A stretch of DNA of 64,000 nucleotides. Source: Favolaschia claudopus. Lineage: Eukaryota > Basidiomycota > Agaricomycetes > Agaricales > Mycenaceae. A program made the translations under genes and the position numbers. Positions 36,161 to 46,274 of this stretch are shown here, piece by piece (the first letter of the stretch is position 1; each line of letters begins with the position of its first letter). The stretch lies in assembly GCA_037176885.1 (NCBI GenBank), contig JAWWNJ010000082.1, positions 310,001 to 374,000 of the forward strand. The letters run 5' to 3'. The notes under the pieces were generated by a model. The model ran no database searches and had not been told where the DNA came from. It saw only the letters and a program-made list of their open reading frames with translations.

Positions 36161-36436
36161 CCTTGCGGGTCTGTTGTTTTCGAGCATTCATTGGACTTTA
36201 ATTGGGGTTTTCTCTCCTACGCATTATCATTATACCTCCGCAGTGGAAAGTGTTTTTGTTAGATTGTATCGTCGTACATGTAGCTTCTCTCAAGGACTTA
36301 TACAGTAGAGCAGGATAATCGAACATACCTATATTCTTTAGTGAGGCAGATCTAATTATCTCGGCTTATCAGTTGTCTTCCGATCTCTTTGAATCTCCGT
36401 CTCCCCTTGTTCTCGCCCCCAACAAACTCACTCATT
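36161..36436. other. intergenic, no gene seen
   Basis: 3' flank of the 5-phosphatase and 5' side of the Costars gene. No separate gene seen. Confidence 0.4.
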
Positions 36437-36894
36437 AGTGAGCTTGCTTTCCGCCACCCTGGCCGTCCACATTTAATGCTGAACATGCATAGTGGACATC
36501 TCAGCCGAACTCAAAATCCTTCAAGGTCTTCTGCAAATTGGGCTTTTGCTTTATAATTTAGCCCCACTGAATCTCTGCATTTGGACTAGACGCCATCAAG
36601 GAGTATGGTACCGTGAATGGCGAGGGACGTAGCTCATGCGCATACGGAATCTTGTTCGACAAGACCGCCGACACTTGTGAGTCCCCCAATTTGCAGCACA
36701 CATAAATCATCTCATGAGTCGGCTACAGTGGAGGCTTTGAATGGTACCCTGCGAGCAGCAAAGCGACAGAAGAAGGTTAGGCGATGATTATACTCGTGTT
36801 TTCTGGTGCTCAGTGCATATTCCAGGTCGCCTTCGACGCTGAGATCCTCATGATGCCCAAGGACAAGGATGTCCAAGTTGTCTTGCTTGAATAG
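36437..36894 (+). CDS. Costars-domain protein, start codon split by an intron
   Basis: Five exons inferred: base 36437 (A), 36493-36525, 36590-36676, 36729-36775 and 36826-36894, 78 residues. The protein reads MDISAELKILQDAIKEYGT, then GRSSCAYGILFDKTADT, LEALNGTLRAAKRQKK and VAFDAEILMMPKDKDVQVVLLE, which is the Costars domain (about 80 residues, the actin-linked C-terminal module of ABRA-type proteins; also found alone). All introns are 50-64 bases with good GT/AG ends. In the frame of the second exon there is no ATG before GACATC; an intron 36438-36492 (GTGAGC...ATAG) would join A to TG and make the ATG. That start is inference; the domain itself is clear. Its role in fungi is unknown to me. 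Confidence 0.75.
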
Positions 36895-37168
36895 CTGTCT
36901 TTTTGTATGTGTACAATCGATTCCGTTGCTCAATCAGATTCTAAAAGAACTGGAAGATACGAGATTTCAGTGCCCTGCGACAAAACAGTGTTTAGCATTT
37001 ATATAGGTCCTTGAGAACGACTGTCTTCTCATCGACCGGATACGAGACTACGTTGAGCAATGAGCATTGGCTGAGCAGTTTACCAGTGGTACCACGGTCC
37101 GGCAAACCATCCATCCTTTAGAAGCTTTTCCCACCGGTGAGTATATCACTTCAACTACAACCACTTCC
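36895..37168. other. short intergenic region before SDR 1
   Basis: Promoter side of SDR gene 1; a TATA-like TTATATAGG lies near 36999-37007, about 165 bases before the ATG. Confidence 0.3.
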
Positions 37169-38459
37169 ATGCCTAAACGAAAGTCAGTGTCAGAAGACGA
37201 TCTTGTCGACCTGCATGGGAAGGTAGCGATTGTAACCGGCGGAAAGTGAGTGCTCATAGTTCCGAAACTGGAAAGACGACGACTAACAGCTTGTAGCACT
37301 GGGATCGGGTATGCGACCATCCAGATGCTCGCGCGCAAGGGAGCCAAGGTCTGCGTTGAAGGATCTGTCCGTTCTCATCCGGTTATGAACCTTGCACCAG
37401 GTCTACATGGCTGCACGGAGTGAAGAAAGGGCTCTTGAAGCTATCAAGCAACTGCAGTCGGAAAATATCAATGATGGCAGCGTTCACTGGCTTAAGCTCG
37501 AACTTTCGGATCCCCGTGCCGCCAAACGTGCTGCGCAAGACTTTCTGGAGAAAGAGACTCGACTGGACATCCTTGGTGAGTCTGTATATGTGATCAGGCT
37601 TTCATCGTGATCACTGAGCATTCGCAGTCAACAATGCTGCAAAGAGCTCCCCGGGCCCTTTCAAACTCGACAAGGACGGCTTACTTGATATCATGGTTCT
37701 GAAGTACGCACTGTTTTACCCACAGTAACCAGCTCATATTCATGAACGCTTCGCTAGCCACATCAGCCACTTCGCCTTGGCTGACACCCTTCTGCCTCTA
37801 ATGAAGGAGACGGCTAAAGAAAGCGGCTCCGACGTCAGGATCGTAAATGTATGTGCTCTTTTGCAGCTTGTTTCCTTGGATGGAAAGCGTGGTGCTGATA
37901 CTTGACCAATACAGGTCTCATCAATGGCACATAGCGGGGTCAAGCCAGAAACGTTCGCTACCAAGGAAGCGTTCAACAAAAACTACGGCGATTCTGTTAG
38001 GGGCTATCTAAACACCTACGGTTCGTCACCACTGTATCCTCGCTTTCTACACTGGCTTATTGCTAAACAGGCCTTTCGAAGCTGGCCAACATCCTTCATA
38101 TTAAGGAGCTCCAGAAACGTCTCACCGCCGAATCCGTTCCAATTACCTGTATCGCTGTGCACCCCGGACCCGTCAAGACTGTCGGAGCGGACGGATTTCT
38201 AGCTGGCATACCATACTTCGGAGGCATTCTCAAAAACTACATCGGACCGCTGGTATTCAAACCGTGGCGTCACGGCGCGATGCCAGTAGCGTTCGCGGCT
38301 GCAGGCAAAGAGGTCTTAGCGCAGCGAGAGAGCCATCGAGGGGTTTATATCGTGCCTGTGGCGTCTGTTGCCCAACCCAGCAGTTACGCGTTGGATGAAC
38401 GGTTGCAAAAGGAGTGTTATGAAACTACGGAGAAGATTATCGCGGAGCTGGATCCTTGA
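37169..38459 (+). CDS. short-chain dehydrogenase/reductase 1
   Basis: Seven exons, 37169-37245, 37297-37348, 37401-37575, 37628-37703, 37758-37848, 37915-38020 and 38071-38459, 321 residues, all joins in frame. NAD(P)-binding TGGNTGIG at residues ~24-31 spans the first splice, LVNNAA follows the third exon, and the catalytic YxxxK is YGLSK, split by the last intron. HPGPVKT is the conserved segment after the substrate loop. It resembles retinol-dehydrogenase-like classical SDRs that reduce carbonyls, cofactor and substrate unknown. The next gene (39504) has the same exon plan and ~70 percent similar protein by eye, so they are tandem duplicates. ATG 37169 is the first in frame. Confidence 0.9.
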
Positions 38460-38684
38460 TGAATCGCCGCTGCTTGGCATCTTGCGATACCGCTTATTCT
38501 ATACTCGTCAAATACTTGAAATCGAAGCCATGGTGGCTCACCCAAACTTCGAGACACTCAGCAACTCTGGAGGCGTTGGCTTTAAATGTGTTATCGGTGG
38601 AAGCACGCTTAAAATGGCTGAGAACCATCCATTTGATTCGAGCGTATGATTCGGGGTCCCGACTAGGGGAGCTGTTTTCTATCA

Positions 38685-38965
38685 TCATTTTTTCGCCAGG
38701 GAAATCGGCTGAGCGACGGGCTGGAAGGCGAAGCGCGCCGACATCCCGAGCGTGGCGCTCGGCTTGGTGCCGTCTCCCTGCGAACATGGTCAGGGTGCAC
38801 GAAACCGTATAGCAAAACGGGAGCGCACAATCACGGCTGCGGGGAATTCAGGCTCGAAAGGAATCCGAACAATGCTCTCGAGGTACGCAATGTGCTCAGG
38901 CGTAAGAGTGATATCAAGTGCCTCAATGTTGCCGCTGAGATGCTATCATCGAATGCCGCAGCGAT
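38685..38965 (-). pseudogene. 3' remnant of a third aldo-keto reductase
   Basis: On the minus strand, SGNIEALDITLTPEHIAYLES, then PEFPAA and an intron with GTGCGC...GCAG, then a final exon GDGTKPSATLGMSARFAFQP and stop. This corresponds to the last two exons of the AKR at 28016 (ANIESLDISLSPEQIEYLES; GDGTKSSPLLGMSANIA). Upstream of ~38965 on the minus strand only a weak trace of the preceding coding region is left, and no other exons can be found. Only the tail of the gene has survived. Confidence 0.75.
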
Positions 38966-39503
38966 GAGTCGTGGGCCGTCCAGATCTCTCCTTGACGTCG
39001 TCCTGACCAGAAATTATTGAAATAAGTACCGTCGAATCTCGGTCCCTCTACAATAGAACTGCTTCAATTATGCTCTCACAGCAGGCATGAATGCAGCAGC
39101 GAGGCGTTTGAAGCCAAAGAAGTGGATTTGGAGGGGACACAGCGTCATGAGGGATCACCAGTTGTACAAAATGCACTGTTTAAGATACGTTCGCAACTGG
39201 TGGATTAGCGGACATGCACGGACGGTGTGGTACGGCAAGGTAAGAGAGAACAGCCATTTCTTACCGATGGCGAAGATAAATCGGTAAAAGGCGCCTGATA
39301 ACTCGCTAAAATAAATTGATTGCCGTCCTATACTTTTAAAGAAACATCTTTCTTGAGGACATAGGGCGAGCAAACGTCAGTCACGGTAGCTTCAAGAGGT
39401 ACTTACATTGGGGGTTCAGACTGCACTTAGACTCGGAGCTGGATCCGGCTGGCCAAGTCGGCAAACAATTACTAGCTGATGGCGAAGGTTTCTCCCATCT
39501 CCA
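38966..39503. other. intergenic, no gene seen
   Basis: Between the AKR remnant and SDR gene 2. Nothing recognisable apart from the SDR 2 promoter side. Confidence 0.4.
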
Positions 39504-40580
39504 ATGTCGCTGCCGGAAGAAAACCTCGTTAACCTACATGGAAAAGTAGTAATAGTAACGGGCGGAAAGTGAGCCTTGGCTTGCTGAGAGCCTCCCAGTT
39601 TCCTATCGTGATGTTCAGCACAGGTATAGGATATGCGACCATCCAGATGCTCGCGCGGAAAGGAGCGAAGGTATGCATAGCAGAACCATGCCATTTAACT
39701 CGCGAGCAAATCGAACTCTCGGGCAGGTGTACATGGGCGCGCGAAGTGAAGAAAGAGCGCTTGCGGCCATCAAGAACTTGCAGGCCGAGGATATCAACGA
39801 CGGCAGCGTTCACTGGCTTAAACTTGACCTTTCGGATCCTCGCGATGCAAAACGTGCTGCGCAAGAGTTTTTGGAAAAGGAGACGCGGCTTGATATCCTT
39901 GGTGCGTTGAACAATCTTTTCTTCAACCCTTTGTTGAACATCATTCACAGTGAACAATGCTGCAAGGTAATTTCGAAGCAAAGCTTTCAGACTCAGAGTT
40001 GCGGCTTCATGAACATCAATGTACGTAGGAGTGCTTTGGGGCCGTTCAAACTAGACGAGGATGGTTTACTCGACATCATGGTTTCAAAGTACGCCCTCCT
40101 GCAACACTTGTGGTAATTCGCTACTTATACTGGGCCAGTCATCTCAGCCCCTACGCTTTCACAGACACTCTTTTACCGTTGATGAGAGAAACTGCGAAAG
40201 AAAGCGGCTCCGACGTACGAATTATCAACGTGCGTCTTAACTGCAGTGCAAGATTTGAACTGAATGTAACATGTCCATCCATCTAGGTTTCTTCGTCGGC
40301 ACACGAGCGGCTCAAGCCAGAGACGTTGGCTACGCCGGAGGCCATCAACCACTATTACGGGGACACAATTAACGGAAATCTACTCACTTATGGTTCGTCT
40401 TTATGATCTTACACAGCTGCACATTTGACGACTTGGCGAACTCTTTCGTCTATTAGGCCTTACCAAGCTCACGAACATCTTGCATATCAAAGAGCTCCAG
40501 AAACGCCTCCTCGCAGAACACATTCCCATCACTTGCATCGCTGTAGATCCAGGAACAGTAAAAACTGCTGGGTCTGATGA

Positions 40581-41135
40581 CAAGGTAGTCGGGTCGCTAC
40601 GTACGGTAGCTACGAAGTAGATACAGAAGACCTGGAAAAGATCACCGCGAAGGTGATGAGGGAGCAAAAAATTATGAGAAGCTAGGTATGTCGATGAGAT
40701 CGACAACCTGCGAAGGATCCTGCGGATGCGCTTCGCGTCTCGGTCCAGGACGGAGAGCTCTCTCTCAGCAGCAGGGATCTGTGCGAGAGAGGCGACTCGG
40801 AACGGAAGAAAAGCTTGAAGGCTTGATGATCGTGAAGAAAGTCCTGGAACGAGAGGATGTCAATCTCAGTACGCGAGGCGCTCCGGGGCTTTCGGGAGAG
40901 ATGAGATGAAGCCCAAGAACACCAAGCGTAAGCAACACGAAGAGGGAGTGGAGGGTGGGGCCGTGAAAATCTGCGAAGGGAGCTCAGCAGCGGCCGAGTT
41001 GGTGAGCACAGTGAGCAGAAGAAGATGTCACAAGAGTGACACGTCAAGGGAGAAGTCGGCCATCCTCCCGTAGCTCCCCGCTTCCTTGTCTTCCACTCAG
41101 GCAGGCTCGCGAGCTCACCTCGCCTGAGCTTGCAA
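40581..41135. mobile_element. insertion element E1 (short form, 555 bases)
   Basis: Starts CAAGGTAGTCGGG and ends GAGCTTGCAA, both shared with E2. Bases 40580-40923 are nearly identical to 41135-41478 (offset 555), and bases 40960-41135 to 42997-43172 (offset 2037). Between these shared ends E1 has only ~36 private bases, so it looks like an internally deleted or non-autonomous version of E2. No credible protein is encoded. No clear target-site duplication or long terminal inverted repeat; the ends show only CAAG/CTTG complementarity. Confidence 0.7.
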
Positions 41136-41879
41136 CAAGGTAGTCGGGTCGCTACGTACGGTAGCTACGAAGTAGATACAGAAGACCTGGAAAAGATCAC
41201 CGCGAAGGTGATGAGGGAGCAAAAAATTATGAGAAGCTAGGTATGTCGATGAGATCGACAACCTGCGAAGGATCCTGCGGATGCGCTTCGCGTCTCGGTC
41301 CAGGACGGAGAGCTCTCTCTCAGCAGCAGGGATCTGTGCGAGAGAGGCGACTCGGAACGGAAGAAAAGCTTGAAGGCTTGATGATCGTGAAGAAAGTCCT
41401 GGAACGAGAGGATGTCAATCTCAGTACGCGAGGCGCTCCGGGGCTTTCGGGAGAGATGAGATGAAGCCCAAGAACACCCAACCGGGAGCACAGCTCCAAT
41501 AGAGCCAAAGGCTCGCGTGAAGGGCGAATCTCAAAACGACCGAACTCCCCACAAAGGAGCGGTGCGTACGGAAAGAAATTTGAAGTGGGAGAGGAATAGA
41601 TGGGATGCACGAGAGCTTTGTCCCACCCCCATGGGTCCTTGGAGGACCGAGCTGAACGATCACGCAATAAACAAGATTAAGCATTAATGTAATGCCCGAA
41701 TGAAGAAGAGGAGGCAGGCAGTCCCAAGGGAAGAGGACTCAGGTACTGCCCCGGCCCACCAGAGGCTAAGACGAGTGCCCCTGGTGCGGAGCCGTTCCGA
41801 ACAACCTAGTTTACAGCGAGGTCGAGTGCGACGTGCACCCAGCAGAAGAAGACGGAAAAGGGATGGGACGGCGTCTCAA

Positions 41880-42160
41880 TGCGGGCAGAAGATGGAGCGC
41901 CGTCGCGCGGGCAGAAGATGCACCGTCGTGCAGGGCAGAAGATGCACCGTCGTGCAGGCAGAAGATGCACCGTGGTGCGGCAGAAGAAGAAGAGTGTCGC
42001 CCGCGCATGAAGCTTACAGCCGCATGCGTGAACAGACACGAAGAAGAGCTGCGACGGTCGCGCAGAAGAAGATAGCGCCGTCGCGCGGGCAGAAGAGCGC
42101 CGTCGCGCGGGCAGAAGATGCGCCGTCGCGCAGGCAGAAGGTGTGCCGTCGCACAGACGA
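41880..42160. repeat. minisatellite of ~20-24 bases
   Basis: About nine degenerate units of the form GCRCCGTCGYGCRGGCAGAAGAT in a row, broken around 41990-42050 by AAGAAG-rich spacer. An open frame through it (41700-42200) only reflects the unit being free of stops. It lies within E2. Confidence 0.8.
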
Positions 42161-42182
42161 AGAGTTACATGGAAGAAATACA

Positions 42183-42265
42183 CTTAGCTTGGGGAAGTAA
42201 CAGATGTCTTCAATCCTGTTTCCACTTTCATCTCAATCTTCTCACTACACGAGCCCCAAGCTAAG
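42183..42265. repeat. 12-base inverted repeat, 59-base loop
   Basis: CTTAGCTTGGGG at 42183-42194 and its exact reverse complement CCCCAAGCTAAG at 42254-42265. Could be the ends of a tiny nested insertion, or chance in a repeat-rich element. Confidence 0.5.
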
Positions 42266-42282
42266 TTCGTTGGCGAGATGTA

Positions 42283-42860
42283 GTCTCGTAAACAAGACTT
42301 TATAAACTTTTTTGAAGACAGTCGTTCAAACGTATATAAAGTCTTGGATCTATGAAGGGGGTCCGTGGAGAAGCGTCAATTGATGGCTCGGCTTGATCAC
42401 GGCATCCATTCTAGGAAAGTCGCCATGATGCCATCACACAGCGAAAAGCTTTGTGCGCTCGCGTTGAGCTCGATGCCAAAGTTCACCGCTAAAACTGAGC
42501 TGTATCAAGATAGATCTCATTTTTAAAGTAGAACCGCACAATATCTTGCTACTTGTTCGCCGACAGCTTGTAAATCGCGTATAAACATGTTTTCATCGAT
42601 AATGAAAGAAGATTTGACCTCAAGCCGATGCTAGAAAGAAATTGTTTGCCTCACAGTATGTATACAGTACCCCGAACATATATATGAGGCTCAGAGGGCC
42701 ACCAGTATGCTCAGAGGTATCGAAAGTCGGAGCAGTTGCCTGATTTAGCAGAGTTTCCCAATTTGGCAGAGTTTCCAAATGGAGTGAATTTCAAACTCCG
42801 CAGTGATCGATGTCGCTCCTCCACGGGACTCCTTAACAAATCCGTGACTAGGCGAGATGC
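42283..42860 (+). repeat. dispersed repeat, inverted arm B
   Basis: Counterpart of 3190-3754 in reverse orientation, starting at TCTCGTAAACAAGAC. Contains TATATAAAG near 42336. Similarity is high from 42283 to about 42830 and fades after the ATGTCGCTCCTCCAC block. Confidence 0.8.
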
Positions 42861-43434
42861 AGTCACAGCCACGCTGACGACATCCAAAAGATTGCCGAGA
42901 AATCCAGCCATAGAATCGACGGAATCCTTGAAGAAAGACAGAAGCTTGGATCCCAGAGATGGCCAGAACAAAAGAGGAGCGTGGAGGACATCTCAAGCCG
43001 TGAAAATCTGCGAAGGGAGCTCAGCAGCGGCCGAGTTGGTGAGCACAGTGAGCAGAAGAAGATGTCACAAGAGTGACACGTCAAGGGAGAAGTCGGCCAT
43101 CCTCCCGTAGCTCCCCGCTTCCTTGTCTTCCACTCAGGCAGGCTCGCGAGCTCACCTCGCCTGAGCTTGCAAATGGCTAGCTTCCATACCGTACTTTGGC
43201 TGGCTTCTCAAGAACTATATCGGGCCGCTGGTTTTTAAACCGTGGCGTAATGGTGCGATGCCCGTAAGTTTTGCGGCAGCGGGGAAAGACGTTGCTGCGC
43301 AGAGAGAAAAGTATCAAGGAGTGTATATCGCTCCCATGGCTTCCATTTCGCAGCCCAATTCCACCGCATTGGATGAACGATTGCAGAGGGAGTGCTACGA
43401 GACATCACAAACAATTATTGCAGCATTATCATAG

Positions 43435-43866
43435 ATTCTAATACTAGCTCTGATACCCCATGTGAAAATTCAGGGCAGCAGTTCGTGCAAATCGTACACA
43501 CTTTGTTTCCGCTGCGATTGATTTCGACGCTCCTTCCTTTTCGGGCGACAGGAGTGAGTCCTTCCTTTTTGGGCCATGTGTCCATGACCACAGCGACACA
43601 TGGGCAGCCAATGGGCGGCATGGCATTCTCGATGTGCCTTACTCGACGCGGCGCCCCCTGGGCCTGACGCTCCGTGATTCCTTGATTTCTTGGATCTCTC
43701 ACACCACCTCACACGTCACCGTACCTAGCAACCGCCAATCCTGCGCGAGCGGGTGAGATCGGTGGCCCTGAGGGTGAAGTCGGGCTGGGCCCGGGCTCTC
43801 CGGGCTCTCCACGACTCGGACATAAGGTATCTAGTGCCTTGTTAGGAGGCCAATAGGACGCCCGGA
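43435..43866. other. intergenic between SDR 2 and P450 copy 2
   Basis: 3' flank of SDR 2 followed by the promoter side of the P450. No gene seen. Confidence 0.4.
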
Positions 43867-46111
43867 ATGTCCACAACGAAACTCGGTGTCTGGGGCGTCT
43901 CGTCTTTGGTCTTAATCTGGGTCTCTACCAAGCTCCTCTCCTCTGTATGGCCAGGAAGAACGCGCACAACGAGGTTACAAGGGCCACCCAGTTCCAACCC
44001 CATCCTAGGTTTGGTCCTGTACGCCCTCAAGTCTAAAGACATCAGCATCGACTACGAACGCTGGGCCGCGCTCTATGGAGGGGCTTTTGAGATGCCTTTG
44101 GCATTCGGCGGCAAACAGATCATCTTAACGGATCCGAAAGCCTTGATACATTGCTACACTACCGAACGAGCAGTATATGTGAGGAACACAAGCGAGAGGC
44201 AGTTTATTGCGGAGATGGTACGCGCGATATATGTAAACTCCGTCCAGCAATTCATTTCTCCACAGTTCGGGCGCGGTGTCCTGTGGGCTGAGGGCGACAC
44301 ACACAAGAGGTTCGCTACGTATCTTGGACCGCCAGTCGATGATTGACCGTAGCTTCGTGATCAGACAAAGGAAAGCGCTCACCCCGGCGTTCAGCAATGC
44401 CGCGATTCGGAGATTGACGAGCGTATTTTATGATTCTGCCTATAAGGTTCGGCTTCAAAGCAACGTGCTTATCGATCGTATCCTTATTCTCCCCCTAGCT
44501 GAAAGGGTTCTGGGATGAAAAGCTTGAAACGAGTCCTGAAGGCGTGGTCATTGAAGTCCAGCAATGGTGAGCATGTACGCTCTCAATATAACTGCATACC
44601 TAAAAATGGACATTCCAGGATGAATCGCGTGGCGTGAGTCGATCTACCACGGACCTCAATCCCTTCTAATTCAGTTTTTAGCCTGGACAGCATCGGAATC
44701 GCAGGCTTCTCTCATGACTTCCAGTATCTGGAAGGCAAAGAGTCGCCTGTGACAGAGGCATTCCACTCTCTCGAACTAACCGACACCAGCTTTTTCTCTA
44801 GCTTCATCTTCATCATCGCCTTCCTCTTCCCACCCCTTTTGAAGATTCCGACCCATCGCATTCGACTGATGCGAACGCTGCGTTTTAGTTTGAACGAAAT
44901 CGCCCAGCGCTTGCTCGACAACACGCGCCGCGAGAAGGAGAGAGGCATAACGGAAGAAAACAGCGACAAGTCTGTTATCGGTCTCCTCAGTACGCATCGT
45001 GACCTCTTTCAAATCTACACCACCTGCTGAATCAAAGGTCTCCCTAGTGAAAGCTGAGCATACAGATGCTGAACTGTATATGTCGCAAGAGGAAGTTGTA
45101 GCACAAGTGCGTGAAACTTGCTCAGGTCATAATAAATAGTCGCTGACTCGATTATAGATGGTATGAATGACCGGTGTTGGGTTTTCTGAGGTGCTGACAA
45201 GTTCACAAGAACGTCCTTCTCTTGGCAGGTCAGTACCGAGGGATTCAGTTCGCAGTCGTACCCTGACACAATTCCAGGCTACGAAACGACCTCAGTCAGC
45301 CTCACCGTATGTTTCTGTTTCTTTTCCCCATATACCCACTGCTCACAATTCTCGAACCCAGTGGGCTCTCATCGAGCTCGCAAAGCACTCTGAGTATCAG
45401 GACAAATTACGTTCCGAACTGAGGGCTCGGTTCGGAGGCGCTGACCCCACTTGGGATCAACTCACTTCGACCACGGAGTTACCCCTCCTCGACGCTATCA
45501 GCCTGGAGGTACTCAGGCTACATCCTGCGCTACAAATGACGCCTCGCATGGTCGGTCTTTCGGTTTCTGTGCTTTAGTTCTTATGCCGACTCTCATCACC
45601 TTACGCAGGCTTCCCAGGACGACGTGATTCCTCTTGGAACGCCTATACTCACACCGTCAGGTGAAACAATTTCCAGCATCGTGGTGGCCAAAGGCACTGT
45701 CATAGTCGAGCCCATCCGAGCTATAAATCGCTCAGAGGCCATGTGGGGTCCTGATGCGAAGGAATTCAAGCCCGAACGCTGGTTCAGTGACATCACGACC
45801 ACGGCAAACCAGCTCCAGGGATACCGCCACTTGCTCACCTTCCACGACGGACCCCGTACATGCCTGGGCAAAGCGTTTGCGTTGGCAGAGTTCAAGGTCG
45901 GGTTTCCGGCTCTGTGGGTTCGCCATGCGCTGACAGTCGCCTGATAATCTTCTAGGCCGTATTGTCCGTTTTGATTCGCAACTACGTTTTCGAATTTCCG
46001 AACGGGCCAGACACCCAGATTGAGCACCACGTAGCTATCGTACCTCGACCTAAGGTGGCTGGAGAGAAGGGGACACGGGTTCCATTGAGGGTTAAGCGAT
46101 TGCAAGATTGA
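43867..46111 (+). CDS. cytochrome P450 (copy 2)
   Basis: Begins at ATG 43867; first exons 43867-44217, 44266-44309, 44365-44446, 44499-44566, 44619-44633 (15 nt) and from 44682, all consistent in frame, ending at TGA 46111. Features: N-terminal anchor (GVSSLVLIWVSTKLL), LQGPPSSNPI hinge, FGRGVLWAEGDTHKR-QRKALTPAFSNAAIRRLT, SDKSVIGLL, I-helix LLLAGYETTSVSLTWALIE, EVLRLHP (ExxR), FKPERWF and the heme loop FHDGPRTCLGKAF, then EFPNGPDTQIEHHVAIVPRPK. It is a paralog of the minus-strand P450 at 18454 with nearly the same intron positions. Probably an ER mono-oxygenase of unknown substrate. No break was found. It converges on the MFS gene (163 bases apart). Confidence 0.88.
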
Positions 46112-46274
46112 GGCAGTCTAGTGAGCGCTTCAACTCATGGTAAGATTCAGATCTAATGTATTCGATCTAGTGTAGTCTATGGTATGGAGTGTCCTCCGAA
46201 ACATCGTACAGATACACGTACACTATTATCCTGGGATAAGTTATTGCCCGCACAATTGGGATATAACATCGCTG

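Larger units (their letters stand above)
41136..43172. mobile_element. insertion element E2 (long form, ~2.04 kb)
   Basis: Directly abuts E1 in the same orientation and has the same start and end. Its private middle (41479-42996) holds a GC-rich minisatellite, a 12-base inverted repeat, and the sequence repeated in inverse orientation at 3190-3754. I find no transposase, reverse transcriptase or helicase motif. The class cannot be decided from the sequence; it might be a non-autonomous DNA element or a composite of fragments. Confidence 0.65.
39504..43434 (+). pseudogene. short-chain dehydrogenase/reductase 2, broken by insertion
   Basis: Exons 39504-39568, 39619-39670, 39727-39901, 39951-39966, 40029-40088, 40139-40229, 40287-40392 and the last exon from 40457 give an SDR paralogous to the upstream gene: TGGNTGIG, LVNNAA, YGLTK. 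It has one extra intron after LVNNAA, inside what is a single exon of SDR 1. The last exon runs into foreign sequence after GTVKTAGSD at 40580 and resumes only at 43173 with LASIPYFGWLLKNYIGP, in frame to a TAG at 43432. Taking out 40581-43172 restores the length of the paralog exactly. As it stands, reading into the insertion gives an early stop, so the gene should lack its C-terminal ~90 residues. Confidence 0.88.

Noticed and set aside
40580..41490. Solo or paired LTRs of a retrotransposon
   Set aside because: The direct repeat (40580-40923 / 41135-41478) does not have TG...CA ends, polypurine tract or any gag/pol trace between, and the second unit is longer than the first; it fits two forms of one element better.
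41700..42200. 166-codon open frame in E2
   Set aside because: It runs through the minisatellite; Arg/Gly-rich translation is a by-product of stop-free GC-rich units, and both strands are open.
40581..43172. Helitron
   Set aside because: The ends do not match TC...CTRR with a 3' hairpin, and no Rep/helicase fragment is visible.
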